Assembly: GCA_947359465.1 (NCBI GenBank)
Contig: OX375881.1
Location: forward strand, 116,060,738 to 116,124,737
Source: Metellina segmentata
Taxonomy: Eukaryota > Arthropoda > Arachnida > Araneae > Tetragnathidae
Direction of reading: 5' to 3'
DNA length: 64,000 nucleotides
The position numbers and the translations under genes are program-made. Within the stretch, counting starts at the first letter, position 1. Every line of letters starts with the position of its first letter. Shown here one piece after another: positions 9,335 to 19,939 of this stretch. The notes beneath the pieces are model-generated. The model saw only the letters and a program-made list of their open reading frames with translations. It was not told the DNA's origin and searched no databases.

Positions 9335-9958
9335 TTATTTAATCTGATAAACACAAGTTTCTTCTCCTGGAAGAATTTTAGTCCTCAATCGCATAATCTC
9401 TTCTGTTTCAGATTTTAGATCTACAAGTAAATAGCTGAAAGGCTTTTTTGTAGCGTCTTCAAACACTTCAAGAAAAAATTTTAAATTTCTCGGATAAAGT
9501 TGTCTACCGAGGTGAGAAATTTGACTTACATCACGTCGCGATTTAAATAAAAACATGTAATGGCAATTTAATGAAATTTCCCTGAATTCTTTTCCTTTAT
9601 GAAACAAATTTTGCGTGACAGTCATCACAGATAAATTCATATGATGAGATCCTTTCGTATACAAGTTTGTTATTCTCTTATCACTACCACATTCAGAAAT
9701 TAAATCATCATATATAAAAAGTGTATTAAATCCTAAATACTGCTTAAAGTTTTCGGGTATTCCTTCTACAAAGGAGATATTCGGCATCTCATCGTATAAC
9801 TTTTGATAGATTCCATAAAACCACACTATTTTATCAAGGGTGGGATGAATCATATCTATGTGGCTGTTAATTAATTTTTTCAAAAAATGCGATTTGCCTG
9901 ATGATGTAGGCCCACAGACAAGAGCAGTGAAAGGATGCTTTAAAGCGAATGAATTCAT
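9335..9958 (-). CDS. FtsK/HerA-type DNA-packaging ATPase (A32-like)
   Basis: 207 residues, ATG at 9958. Walker A is GPTSSGKS at residues 16-23 and Walker B is TLFIYDDL near residues 79-86. A TVTQNLF sensor-like strand follows. Length and motif spacing fit the genome-packaging ATPases of Polintons, virophages and related double jelly-roll viruses. These pump the linear genome into the capsid. It lies 50 nt after the protease gene on the same strand. E2 has no recognisable counterpart. Confidence 0.9.
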   Translation of the reverse strand: MNSFALKHPFTALVCGPTSSGKSHFLKKLINSHIDMIHPTLDKIVWFYGIYQKLYDEMPNISFVEGIPENFKQYLGFNTLFIYDDLISECGSDKRITNLYTKGSHHMNLSVMTVTQNLFHKGKEFREISLNCHYMFLFKSRRDVSQISHLGRQLYPRNLKFFLEVFEDATKKPFSYLLVDLKSETEEIMRLRTKILPGEETCVYQIK

Positions 9959-10008
9959 CGTTACAAATGACAGAAGTAAAGACTAGCGCAGTTACTTATA
10001 CTTTTTTT

Positions 10009-10485
10009 TTATTGAAATAAAGGTACATGTATATTTGAAATTTTTTTCACAAAGTTATACACTCGTATATCATTATTTGTAGACCGTCTATCAAATAATT
10101 TAACAGTAAACTCCATAGATCGATTTCTAGATCTTTGATACAAATAGTATAAACAATATTGTCCACACACAGCAGTTTTAACACTTTGAAGAGGTATGTC
10201 GTTGTAGACTACGTGCGGAAATCTTTTGAAGTAGTCATGAATGTAACCCAAAAAATAGGAAGATGGCTGACCGAACGAATCGAAAAATTCTACACTTTTT
10301 GAGGATTTCATATAAACAGCTAACCAATGAGTCCCTGGTTTGTGATGAGGATCGGTGTTTACAATAAACGCAGCGGGAAAACTCTTAAAGGTTTCGGGAA
10401 TTTGATCACTGGGGAAAACCCCTACAAAACACTGACGTGTATATGGATCAGTTTGTAAAATGTTATTCAGTTGTACCATATTCAT
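10009..10485 (-). CDS. Adenain/Ulp1-like cysteine protease
   Basis: 158 residues, with the start ATG overlapping the capsid stop by four bases (ATGA). The catalytic triad is visible: His in GTHWLAVY (residue 53), Asp in FFDSFG (residue 69) and Cys in VCGQYC (residue 107). A glutamine for the oxyanion hole lies at PLQSV (residue 100). In adenoviruses and Mavericks this enzyme matures capsid precursors. Likely substrates here are the small basic protein at 11798 and the amphipathic protein at 8973. The order capsid, protease, ATPase fits one late transcription unit. Confidence 0.9.
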   Translation of the reverse strand: MNMVQLNNILQTDPYTRQCFVGVFPSDQIPETFKSFPAAFIVNTDPHHKPGTHWLAVYMKSSKSVEFFDSFGQPSSYFLGYIHDYFKRFPHVVYNDIPLQSVKTAVCGQYCLYYLYQRSRNRSMEFTVKLFDRRSTNNDIRVYNFVKKISNIHVPLFQ

Positions 10486-11789
10486 ATCGAAAAATCACAC
10501 AAGATATTTCTAGACTTTGTAATTTCGATCACGTTTTGAAATTCTGCATACACCAGCACTGAAACAGTTTTCGGCAAAGAGTTTGCAAACTTTATTTCAA
10601 TGCGAAGATTTCCTTGATGAATTAAATTTAAATGATTGCCATCTCCCAAGTCTGGAGTTAAATCAAAGGCGTATAACGTATACCCTTCGGAAAACTCATC
10701 TCTGTTAATATAGATACCTTTATTGGATGAGAGTTTTTCACTTCCTAGTAACAAACTATTGTAAGCACGAATATATTGACGGTCTGCATAGTTAGGATCC
10801 AAGGGCTTGTAGCTGATAGGATTTCCATCGACGTAAACTCCTATGAAATTTACATCGTTATGCTTCAGGTAAAATGGGTTTGTTGGGTAAGTGCCACTAA
10901 ACGAATCATGATCGATGCACGTCACCACCAACCGTTTGGGAAGTTGACCAGAAAAAATGTTATCCTGTGAAAATGAGAATGAGCCTTTCGATACTGAATA
11001 TAGCTTACACAAAACTCGATCCATTGGATATTTTGCAGATGATTTTTCTAAGGCTTTGGCATGTCCAATAAGAACACCTGGACTGACTTTCACTTTCCGG
11101 ATGAAAAGTGATGCATGTTCAATAACAATGTCATAATTTGCTTTTTGAGGAGCAATGAGACAAAACTCCGGTTTGCTGCGTATTAACTTTAACTTTAAGT
11201 CTACCAAGTTGAGTAATAGGCGGTCTTGATAAAACAAGTCACAATGTAAATTTCCAATCATATCTAAAACTTTACTCTTTTCAATCATAGACGCCCGTTT
11301 CCTCAACCCTACATTTTCGCTTGATGGATCGGTTTTATCAAAGTGTCCTGCTGTATCTTTGTAGAAGCATTCTGAAGTAAGGAAGCTTTTCTTATAATCA
11401 GAGCCGTAATTGAGTAAAGTCTCAATGTACGCTCGGTAAGGGTAAGTGTTGCTGGATGATGAAATTAGACGCTCATTCAAACTCACATCGACTTGGGAAA
11501 ATAATGAATGAAGAAATAAGTTACATGGAGCAACTTTTTCATTTTCAGGTAAAACTGCATTATCCTTTAAAACTTTAACTTTTACATATAGTTGAGTCGC
11601 TGATAAATCAATGTATTCCTCACCGCTACCAGATATGTTAAACTCGATAGGTCCACCATCACGAATATTTGCTATAGGATAAAATTCAGACCATTGCCCT
11701 TTTTCAATAGCTGTTTGGGTCGGAGGCATAAAAAATAAGTCCAGTTCAGATTTCACAGATGGTAGGGAATCATTTCGTATTAAGGCCAT
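10482..11789 (-). CDS. Major capsid protein, double jelly-roll (hexon-like)
   Basis: 435 residues, ATG at 11789. The N-terminal SELDLFFMPPTQTAIEKGQW block, the DGGPIEFNISGSGEEYIDL strand and NTYPYRAYIETLLNYG are typical of Polinton and adintovirus major capsid proteins. Length is somewhat short compared with many family members but both ends look complete, as the E2 homologue ends at the same motif (CDFSI). It forms the pseudo-hexagonal capsomers. It lies 8 nt after the basic protein gene and overlaps the protease start by 4 nt. No frame damage is seen. Confidence 0.93.
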   Translation of the reverse strand: MALIRNDSLPSVKSELDLFFMPPTQTAIEKGQWSEFYPIANIRDGGPIEFNISGSGEEYIDLSATQLYVKVKVLKDNAVLPENEKVAPCNLFLHSLFSQVDVSLNERLISSSSNTYPYRAYIETLLNYGSDYKKSFLTSECFYKDTAGHFDKTDPSSENVGLRKRASMIEKSKVLDMIGNLHCDLFYQDRLLLNLVDLKLKLIRSKPEFCLIAPQKANYDIVIEHASLFIRKVKVSPGVLIGHAKALEKSSAKYPMDRVLCKLYSVSKGSFSFSQDNIFSGQLPKRLVVTCIDHDSFSGTYPTNPFYLKHNDVNFIGVYVDGNPISYKPLDPNYADRQYIRAYNSLLLGSEKLSSNKGIYINRDEFSEGYTLYAFDLTPDLGDGNHLNLIHQGNLRIEIKFANSLPKTVSVLVYAEFQNVIEITKSRNILCDFSI

Positions 11790-11797
11790 GTTAAAAA

Positions 11798-12208
11798 TTA
11801 GGAGAATATGTCAGGTGCACACAGCTTGCGATACTTCTTTCGAATGATGCGTTTCTTCTTTGCGCGTTTCCTTTTATTTCCTCCAACCATTGATTTCACT
11901 CGATTGGATACTTTATCGGTTAAAGTTTTAGTGGCTTCTTTAGCTCGATCTTTAATAGCTGACTTTACATCTTTGCCTTGCAAGTAATCATTTGCAATAT
12001 CCACGCCAGATCGAAGTGCTTGTTTTCCTAGTGCTTTCGCACCCGATTTAAATAAAGGAAAAACCATCCTAAACATGCTTTTAAAAATACCCCCTAAACC
12101 ACTTCCTTTCTGCAGAGAGATACCTTTGTAATATGACAAGCCATTACCTGCTTGCTGTGTATAATAGTCTTCAAAGGTTTTAGTGCAACAACGATAAGGT
12201 TGATACAT
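11798..12208 (-). CDS. Basic minor virion protein (adenovirus pVI/core-like)
   Basis: 136 residues, ATG at 12208. It has a tyrosine-rich N-terminus, a KGSGLGGIFKSMF segment that resembles an adenain cleavage site followed by an amphipathic helix, then a GAKALGKQALRSG helix. A very basic tail (NKRKRAKKKRIIRKKYRK) leads to CAPDIFS. The E2 homologue at 26610 has the same layout. Such proteins in Mavericks are thought to act like adenovirus pVI or core proteins: membrane lysis and genome or capsid bridging. That assignment is by analogy. Confidence 0.75.
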   Translation of the reverse strand: MYQPYRCCTKTFEDYYTQQAGNGLSYYKGISLQKGSGLGGIFKSMFRMVFPLFKSGAKALGKQALRSGVDIANDYLQGKDVKSAIKDRAKEATKTLTDKVSNRVKSMVGGNKRKRAKKKRIIRKKYRKLCAPDIFS

Positions 12209-12225
12209 TTTTGTAAGAAAAAAGA

Positions 12226-12975
12226 TTACAAATGTCTCAAGCGAAAATGAAGTTTCACTATCAACTTCCCGCGTTCAAATGAGACATAACGACCAGTGTG
12301 TGTCCTTATAACGATTTCAATCGAGTCAAAATTTTTTCTAGAAACTGGTAAATAATGAGGTCTTTCAAATTGCTCCTGAATCATATCACCGTCTCTTCCC
12401 TTCACTGTCAGAGTTCGTAAAAGAGGAGCTACGATCCCACCAACAAGTTCAGGCTGAATGATGTCGGTGTAAACGTATAGCAAATGTAAATCAACATTAG
12501 GATCCGCAACAAATGGACTTTCAGTGATTACTGTATCTGGACCTCCATTTCCTGGAATAAAATTTTCTCCAATCACCACATCAGGTTCGAAGCCTAAGTT
12601 TTCAGCTAATCCTTTAGATAATCGCAGCGTTGCACCGTTAGTGAGCTGCACTATCACCTTTTTAGTGTGTTTGTTATATTTCATTTGAATTTTTATATGC
12701 TTCGGAAAAGTATTTAAAATGTCGTTCGGAGAATCATAAAAACCACACGCTATTTTTCCATTAGTTTTTACTCCGTTTCCTAAATCATATTCGAAAGAAT
12801 TTTCACCGTCAACTATGTTATTCCACATTCTGGGATAAATCATTTCAACTAATCCAACTTCCCATTCACCTGAAAGTTCTAGACGTTTGGGGAGTTTCGT
12901 GTAGAAATGAGACATTGTATTGCTAGGATAAAACTCGATAGAGCTGTCGCTGGGAAGCGTAACGTAGAAACTCAT
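12226..12975 (-). CDS. Penton-like minor capsid protein
   Basis: 249 residues from the ATG at 12975 (MSFYVTLPSDSS). I chose this start because the E2 homologue begins with the same MSFYVTLPSD while upstream residues do not align. Conserved blocks are SGEWEVGLVEMIYPRMWNN, NGATLRLSKGLAENLGF, DLHLLYVYTDIIQPELVG and the final IEIVIRTHTGRYVSFERGK. This fits the single jelly-roll penton protein of Polintons, which occupies the five-fold vertices. It is 35 nt downstream of the integrase stop. Confidence 0.88.
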   Translation of the reverse strand: MSFYVTLPSDSSIEFYPSNTMSHFYTKLPKRLELSGEWEVGLVEMIYPRMWNNIVDGENSFEYDLGNGVKTNGKIACGFYDSPNDILNTFPKHIKIQMKYNKHTKKVIVQLTNGATLRLSKGLAENLGFEPDVVIGENFIPGNGGPDTVITESPFVADPNVDLHLLYVYTDIIQPELVGGIVAPLLRTLTVKGRDGDMIQEQFERPHYLPVSRKNFDSIEIVIRTHTGRYVSFERGKLIVKLHFRLRHL

Positions 12976-13010
12976 TGTGGTTATGGGGTAAACACGTTTT
13001 ATGTGCAAAC

Positions 13011-14079
13011 TCAATTTATCGAAAATAGGTCTTTGGAATGAATCCAGGCGTTAAATTTTTGGGGGTAACCTCTAAACTTTACAAAGTATTCCAAACGTTT
13101 CCTAACTACTCTCTTCTTTAAAATTTTCTCAACATGAAAAGATTGTGATTTTTTAACTTTCTGCAGTTCTTCTGAGTAAAATGTACCAATGATTATTTCT
13201 CCCATTAAGTCTTGTATTTTATATACTGGTAGCTTTCTAGGTATACAGTGAGAAATTATAAATATTTCCTCTGACCAATTGTTTTCATACCCTTTCTCAA
13301 ATGTTAATTTAGTCTTTGCAACCCTAACAAAGTCACCAATCTGAAATTTGAACGAAACTCCCTTAACATTAGTTTTATTTACATCACCATACAATATATT
13401 CCACACTTGTTTTTGATTTTCAACAGTTACATTAATAGGTTCTCTTTTTATGCTGCGATGGAGTGTATGATTATAACTATGTACGAGTTTGTCTAAGACA
13501 TCTATAAATCTGTAAGTATTTTTATGGGTAAAGTATTTCCACATTTTAGTTTTCAACGTACGGTTAAATCGTTCAACAACACTAGCTTTGGTTTCATTAT
13601 GTGTCGTGAAAAACTTTACTTGGACAGATTTTAAATACGATTGAAATGTTTTGTTAGTAAATTCAGTTCCTTGATCTGTTTGTAATTTTTTCGGTTTTCT
13701 TTCCTTGAAAATTAACTTAAACGCATTTAGGATGGAATTTCCATTTTTCCGTTTCAAAGGAATGACCCATGCATATTTAGAAAAAATATCTATACATGTT
13801 AATAGATAACGATAGTTTTCATTGTATTTTACAACACTTTGCATATCTACTAAATCAGCTTGCCATTGCATATCTATTCCTCCTACAATAACTCTGTTTC
13901 GCAAAAAGTTGCGATGAACAGATTTGTGCAGAGTATAAGCATTCTGACCCTCCAACCATTCTTGAACAGTCTTTTTTGAAACTATCCCTTTAGTTGCCTT
14001 GGTACAAGGCATTTATTCCACCAAAGCTACCTGGTAAGCTAGGGTCTTCATAATACTGAGCTAACTCATCTTTACCCAT
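13011..14079 (-). pseudogene. Retrovirus-type integrase with chromodomain, N-terminal frameshift
   Basis: The main frame (13011-14012) has a zinc-domain remnant, then a DDE core: Asp in QADLVDM, Asp in QTDQGTEF and Glu in ASVVERFNRT, the last two about 33 residues apart. The C-terminus is a chromodomain-like segment (HVEKILKKR, EYFVKFRGYP, NAWI). Polinton integrases insert the linear genome and make the 6-bp duplication. An upstream ATG at 14079 opens the expected N-terminus (PGSFGGINALYQ), which is also seen in E2, but that frame stops after about 30 codons. A 1- or 2-base indel near 14000 separates it from the main frame. The core could still be translated from an internal ATG at 14012. Confidence 0.9.
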
Positions 14080-14566
14080 TCAATCCAGTTACTGAGACAC
14101 AACTGCTACTTTACTAATATTTCTGAAATAGTAAAAACTTAAACTATACTTCCTTATTTCTGTGTACATTCCAACAAAATAAAACCATTCTTATGCTCAA
14201 TGATAGATTAGATATAATTTCAAAATAGTGGTTAATGAATCAGTTTTGTTTTGTAATAACTTTTTCATAACAAAATTATAGATTGTTATCATAACATAAG
14301 AGAGGAAAAAAAAAACATTTTTTTTTAATATATACGTTTAATAAATAAAAAGAGAAACGTTTTTTTTTTTTTTTTAAAGACAAAAAAAAAATGTTTAATG
14401 AATTTAATCATTTATAGCACACATAAATATACGTTTAATAAATAATGAGAGAAACATTTTTTTTAAAATTTTTTTAATGAAATTAAATTATTTTTATCAC
14501 ACTTAAATATAAGAACAAACAAATGTATCCAATCACATTTATTTCAATCAATCAGCTTTTTTCTTT
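14080..14566. other. AT-rich spacer between E1 PolB and integrase
   Basis: Long A and T runs and repeated ATAAATATACGTTTAATAAA-like strings; no gene seen. It separates the polymerase gene from the structural block, so a promoter for the integrase/capsid unit could lie here. Confidence 0.5.
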
Positions 14567-17500
14567 TTATAAAACAATAGAACAATGACCCCAAGGCAAG
14601 GTATGAATTCCATCTTCCAGAACGTACCTCTTTGAATCTGAAGAAGAGAGAGCAAGCTTATTTTGTGTTATAGTGTATAAGTTGTGATTCTTTGAAACGA
14701 TTAAATTCATTGAAGCATATGAGGGTATATTGGTTGAAAGACAGTTCAAATAATTTTCAAAGTGGATATTAGTTTCAACAGTTTGCTTTTTAATACCTTT
14801 AAGTTTTTTTACTACATTTCTACCCTCTACCTTATATGCATACATTTTAGATCTTAATCCAATGAAGTCTGTCATAATTTTACCACTATTTTCGTCCTTC
14901 ATCTTCCCAACCACTTTTTTGTTTACATTTTTTATTCCGTACTCATTATTCTCAGGAAAATCCGAAGTATCATAAAGATCTAATTTATTTTTCATATCTT
15001 TGAAGAAATCTGCCGTGTATATCTGATAAATCAATGAATCGGTGTCTGTGTATAAAAGAGTTTAACATTTTCCCCATATTCTTTTTTCATAATATTATAA
15101 TGAAATTCTGTCATTAATGTTTTGGATATATCTAAGATAGCCATTCCAATACAAATAGGTTTATTGAATATCAATTTTGTTTTTTGCATGTGCACGGCAA
15201 CTAAGTTTTCAGAGAAAATTTTCGTATGATCAAAATTGGGCTTCGCTATTAATTTTAAAAGAGAGTTAGAATTAGAACACAGTCGGATATCGACTCTCCG
15301 CCGAATATTTTCTATAGTTTTACCGAAAATTGAATTATTCATTAATTTGAAGAAGTCTTTTTCAAATGAATTGAGTGCTTTAGCTCTCATGTTAGTATTT
15401 AAATCAATGTAATTTTTAAGCCATGCTTCTTCTCTAAATTTTATAGCTCTGTTTATTTTTATTAGCTTTAATCCTAATTCTAAATAATGAAGCAACGCTT
15501 TATAATGAAGGACATACCTTTCCTTTTTATCAAGGGTTAAAAGAAGCCTCTTTTCCTTATATCCTGGTGGAATACCGTTGGTAGCAGCCAAGGGGAAATC
15601 ACTATGTAGGTCATGGAGATCCTGAGGATACTCCATATCAACCTCTAAAATATATCCATATTGATCATCATTTCGTATATCATTCACATCGTTCACATTA
15701 CACCACTGAAACTCGTTCAAAGGAAGTTTTTGGGACATAGCCCACCCATAGAGATTGTTGGCGTCCAGATATATGATGAAGCTGGATGGTTTCGTTACAT
15801 CATATTTCTCCATATATTTGTTATTGGCCGAAGCCAGGCGGTGGGAACATTGCGATACTCCGCCACGGATACCCTGTTCTACGAACATCAGCATATTATA
15901 ATCCGTTAACAGTTCAATGTTCACACCTGTACTTTTTAACATTGCATCCCAAGATAAACTGGGAGCCGTCAAGTACCACGCAGGGTCTAACTTGTATGAT
16001 GATATACATAGTCTTCTAAAATTTTCAAATACGTCAGCCAACAGTAGCACGTCTGTTTTGACGTACAAATCAGAATATTCTCCTAGATTAATAATGTGAA
16101 ACGTTTTCCACACTTCCTTTGCATGAGCATAATCTTCCTCTGAGATATTCGTCGCGTTTAAAGAGTTGTAAAAGGAGTCTTTTTGCGGAAGTCGAGGCTC
16201 GTTGAACTTATCCATGTTATCCATATAATCATATGGATATACACCCTTCCGTACTAGCAGCTCCCAGTTAGATGCAAAGTGACTTCTTATGTGCAAAAAA
16301 TCTTCCTTTTGAAGATTTTTGGCGAGAGAATCTAAACTGCTTGCCATGAACTTCATGGTATCGATAAAACGTAGATGGAGATATTTACCCACTCTTTTAG
16401 AGATGGAAATATATCTCTCCTCGGTACTTGGGATGATTGACAGAGTTTTGGAGTCAAACGCTAAATCTCTGATAAATAAATGTGAATCGTAACCAGAAAG
16501 ATTATGTAAAAATACTGGAATAAAATTAGGAAACTTGAAATTTAAGTTGCATGATGAATGGGCAGCTCCTCTATACCGTCCACTTAAGTGATCGTGATCC
16601 TTGACTTTAATATCTCCTCCAGCGATGAAAACTTTTTCACACATGAAACAGGTTACAGCCTCTATGTGTTGTCGCTGCTCCTCCTCGTTCAATTCTTCCA
16701 TCGGAAGAGGGTTCCTGTATTTTTCTTCAATAATCAGCGCCTCATGCTGTAGAAATTCTATGAATTTTTGAGAGGCGTCTTCACCTCTATACACTACAGG
16801 GGTATCACATTTACCGCTACTGCTAACTATATAGTAGCAGAAGCTTACAGCTCTATGCTTTTGATATGCATTACTGTAAGATGTATTTCTTGATTGATCA
16901 CATGAGTGGATCTTCTCTGTAATGCATTCAAAATCAGCATATATCACAAAAGGAATACATGCTGAATGCTTAAAATTTTGAAAATTAATCCATTTTTTCT
17001 CTTTTGAAGGCATTTCAATCCGACAGGGCTTATTCATTTGGCAAAGTTCTTCATGCTCTTTTAAATGCTCACTGCGTGCGAAAAAGCATAAACATCTCCT
17101 GCAAATAAACTGCTTTCGTTTTCCCTTCGTCAGTTGTGAAGAAACAAGTCGTGAGAGATTAAGAATAGCACAGTAATGGAAGTTCTTTTCATCTTTGATA
17201 AGTAGTAAATCTACATGACGATCTTTCACCTCAGACGTAACGATAAGAGGGAAAATTCTATATTCCTTTTCATAGGAATATACATTGATTGAAACATCGT
17301 TATTTTTCTCAAATAACTTACTTTCCTCGGGTTTCGTTGGGAAATTAATCCCTGAAAAATTTAAAGAATCTTTAAATTCAAAATAGTTTGAAACGCGTGA
17401 AGGGTTTTCCGTCGCTGGATATAAGGCAGCTAAAATAGCCCAACGGAAACATTCATTATCCAAGTTCTTCACATTTATCACCGAGCGTTTAAATTTAAAA

Positions 17501-18315
17501 AACTCGGGGAGTTCAACAAAACTAGACCCCCTTAATGGAGAATAATGACTCTGTTTAAGAACTAATTCTTCAATTGAATCAAGTGACCATCCTGAATCTT
17601 TTGTCTCAAAATCCTCGCTTTCTTTTAAGATTTTTTCACACGCCGTTTCAAATAAGTTATCGATGTCAGTGTTCGTCATTAAAATTATGTTCTTCGTTTT
17701 GAAGGAACACTCTTTACGAATTTCTCCTTCTTCGGAAATTTTTTGATAGATACATTTTAACTGTAAGCTTACTTTTAGCTGGATTTGTAATATTGCTTCT
17801 CTCAGATGGTCTTTCACACTCGTTTCGACATTCTTCATAAAGGAAGAAATGTCGATTATTCCGTCTGTGTTGCTGAAAGTCCACGTTGAAATACGATTTT
17901 TAAAAGCACTTTCTTTCTTCTGTACAGTTCTGGAAGATGGATTGATGCTGTTTGATGTCGATGGTCCTGGATCCACAATACTCCCCCCTTGAAGGTTCTC
18001 AGCACATTTTCTCCGCTTGCCTGTGACGAGAACAGCTTCACATGCTTTCCGTTTCAAAACTGTTTCATGTAGTCGTTTATGTCGAATAAGCACATCTTGT
18101 CTCGAGAACGATTTGTTGCACACATCACAATAAAAAGTCACATTGTTGTGTAAGCTGGCTACATGTCTTGAGAGAGTTGATTCTCTATTGAAGTTCTGCT
18201 CACAGAAGATACAAGTAAATAACTCCCTTTTTTCGTGCACTGAAGAAGTGTGACGATCCAAATTGAACTTAGAACAATATTCCTTTTTACGAAGTTCACA
18301 CGTATGTTTACTCAT
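14567..18315 (-). pseudogene. Protein-primed family B DNA polymerase with zinc fingers, frameshift at motif C
   Basis: Start chosen at the ATG at 18315; the upstream in-frame codon is TTG. Residues 1-90 hold three C2H2-type fingers. A C-x2-C/DHDH...C module (CFMCEKVF, then DHDHLSGRYRGAAHSSC) resembling endonuclease VII/HNH insertions lies near 557-590. Exonuclease motifs follow: ADFE near 460, NLSGYDSH near 605 and YVKTD near 753. Polymerase motif A is LDANNLYGWAM near 850 and motif B is NNSIFGKT near 995. The frame then breaks at about 15046-15050 in a CA run with two extra bases, directly before motif C, and continues in another frame (14567-15034). Polintons use this enzyme to copy their linear genome from a protein primer. 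About 1,250 codons in total. Confidence 0.93.
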
Positions 18316-18695
18316 TTTAACTGTATCACGTTGATCACTGCACCTCAATAAAAGTCATAGCTCGAACTGGTAGCTTGTATCGAATGACTGAAAGAGTTAG
18401 AAGCGTCAGGAGTTCTCGACGATAGTAAACTGGTTTCCATTGAATACCATAGAATGTAGGAATGCAGAGAAGCTACTTGCTTAGAAATTCGGGAGGGGCT
18501 GATAACAAAAGAGTGGGTTGGTCGGTGAGGAGAAGGAATACGGATTGAGATAAGAATAGCATGCAGCGCTTACTCTCCAGAAGGGGTAGTTAGCAAAAGA
18601 ACTAGGCTTACTGCACAAAAGTACTTGATTCTTAGATACAACATATTAATATTCTTTAACCTGTACGCAGCAGCTCTTAAACATATTCATATCCT
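18316..18695. other. Spacer between E1 PolB and right PC4-like gene
   Basis: No gene seen. A GAGGTGCAG string just before the polymerase start (minus strand) resembles a splice acceptor; whether an upstream exon exists cannot be told. Confidence 0.35.
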
Positions 18696-19643
18696 TTAAC
18701 ATGTAATACTATAAAATTCATCAACATAAAGTTTTCGGACTGATTCATACACAGATTCAGCATTTAGAAAACGCAGAACATCAAAATTAAAGAATAAATA
18801 CCTCAAAGATATATTCTCCGAAGTTAAAGTTTCTCCAAATCGTTTCCAGTCTATTTCATACAAAGCATTATGAAAATACTGATCAAAACGTTCGATACAA
18901 GTCATAGACATACAATCATGACCCAATTGATTTTCAAAGTTGTTTTCACATCCAAAACAGTTCATTAGTTTCTCGATATTTTCCGAAACGAGCACTTTAA
19001 GATGTTTAGCCACTCTTTCTGTAAGTTCGTTCACTTTGTAAGGATTATCTGGATCACCGTCGTATTCCATACCACCTACTGCACCACGTTTCTCAAATTC
19101 TTCCTTCACAAAATAGTCAAGGGATTGATTGAGCAAACCTGCTTGAACGGATTTTGTAATTTCTTCAGAAACGGCTTCCAGTCGATCCAATTGTTTCACA
19201 GAGAGAAGAATGCGTGTCGGAGTGAGTTGAAAAGCGCAGTCTTTCTTTTGAAATAGTTGTTGGAAACATACACATTTCCCGTTTCCACGGGTTTCTTTGG
19301 AGAGTAAAAGGCTTCTTGAAACAATAATAACATCACCACCGTTCTTTGAGCGAAAGCTAGGAATTGCTTCATAGAAGGATTTCCAGACTTTAGGAAGTAA
19401 AGATACTCCCTCTCTTGAAGGCTGTAACATTCCGTGCTCATCACTGTAGTAATGACGAAAATGGACTCGGAGAATTCCCTTGAAGCACGAAACAACAGCA
19501 AATTTGCTGTCACCCAAATGGAAATGATTGGGTCCTAGTTCATCCATTGATGAAACAGATACTTGAGATACATCGGCAACAGAATGCAATTTCACTTTTT
19601 TATCCGTTATAGGATAATAACCAAAATTAAATGATCGCTTCAT
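18696..19643 (-). CDS. PC4-like single-stranded-DNA-binding protein, right TIR copy
   Basis: Second copy of the gene at 6675, 315 residues from the ATG at 19643. The protein is the same up to GETLTSEN, where the TIR ends, then diverges at many positions and finishes KLYVDEFYSITC. The shared FNFDVL and NAESVYE blocks show that the C-termini are homologous but drifting. So the gene was duplicated first and the TIR part is being homogenised. It reads in the same direction as the polymerase gene downstream, with 381 bp between them. Which copy is expressed cannot be told from sequence. Confidence 0.7.
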   Translation of the reverse strand: MKRSFNFGYYPITDKKVKLHSVADVSQVSVSSMDELGPNHFHLGDSKFAVVSCFKGILRVHFRHYYSDEHGMLQPSREGVSLLPKVWKSFYEAIPSFRSKNGGDVIIVSRSLLLSKETRGNGKCVCFQQLFQKKDCAFQLTPTRILLSVKQLDRLEAVSEEITKSVQAGLLNQSLDYFVKEEFEKRGAVGGMEYDGDPDNPYKVNELTERVAKHLKVLVSENIEKLMNCFGCENNFENQLGHDCMSMTCIERFDQYFHNALYEIDWKRFGETLTSENISLRYLFFNFDVLRFLNAESVYESVRKLYVDEFYSITC

Positions 19644-19939
19644 GTTTTCCACTCACAGCACTAAGAAACAGGAATGAACGCGTTTGAAGATGTAAGTGAT
19701 TATCCAAGAGCTCAGCGACACGTCCTCCTCTGGGGTATTTTGCAGTCAAAAGAAGCTTACTGCTCAAACCTGTTAGATTGGGTACAGGTGTTGCCATCCT
19801 GCTAGCCCACAAATAACCTTAATACATACCATTGCCAGATTCGGTCGTAAAACTTTTCTTTCCCACATTCACGTTTTAATGTCAGAAACTTACAACTCAA
19901 CTCTACTCGAAGTAGAAGTCAAACAACTCTACTGTCGAG

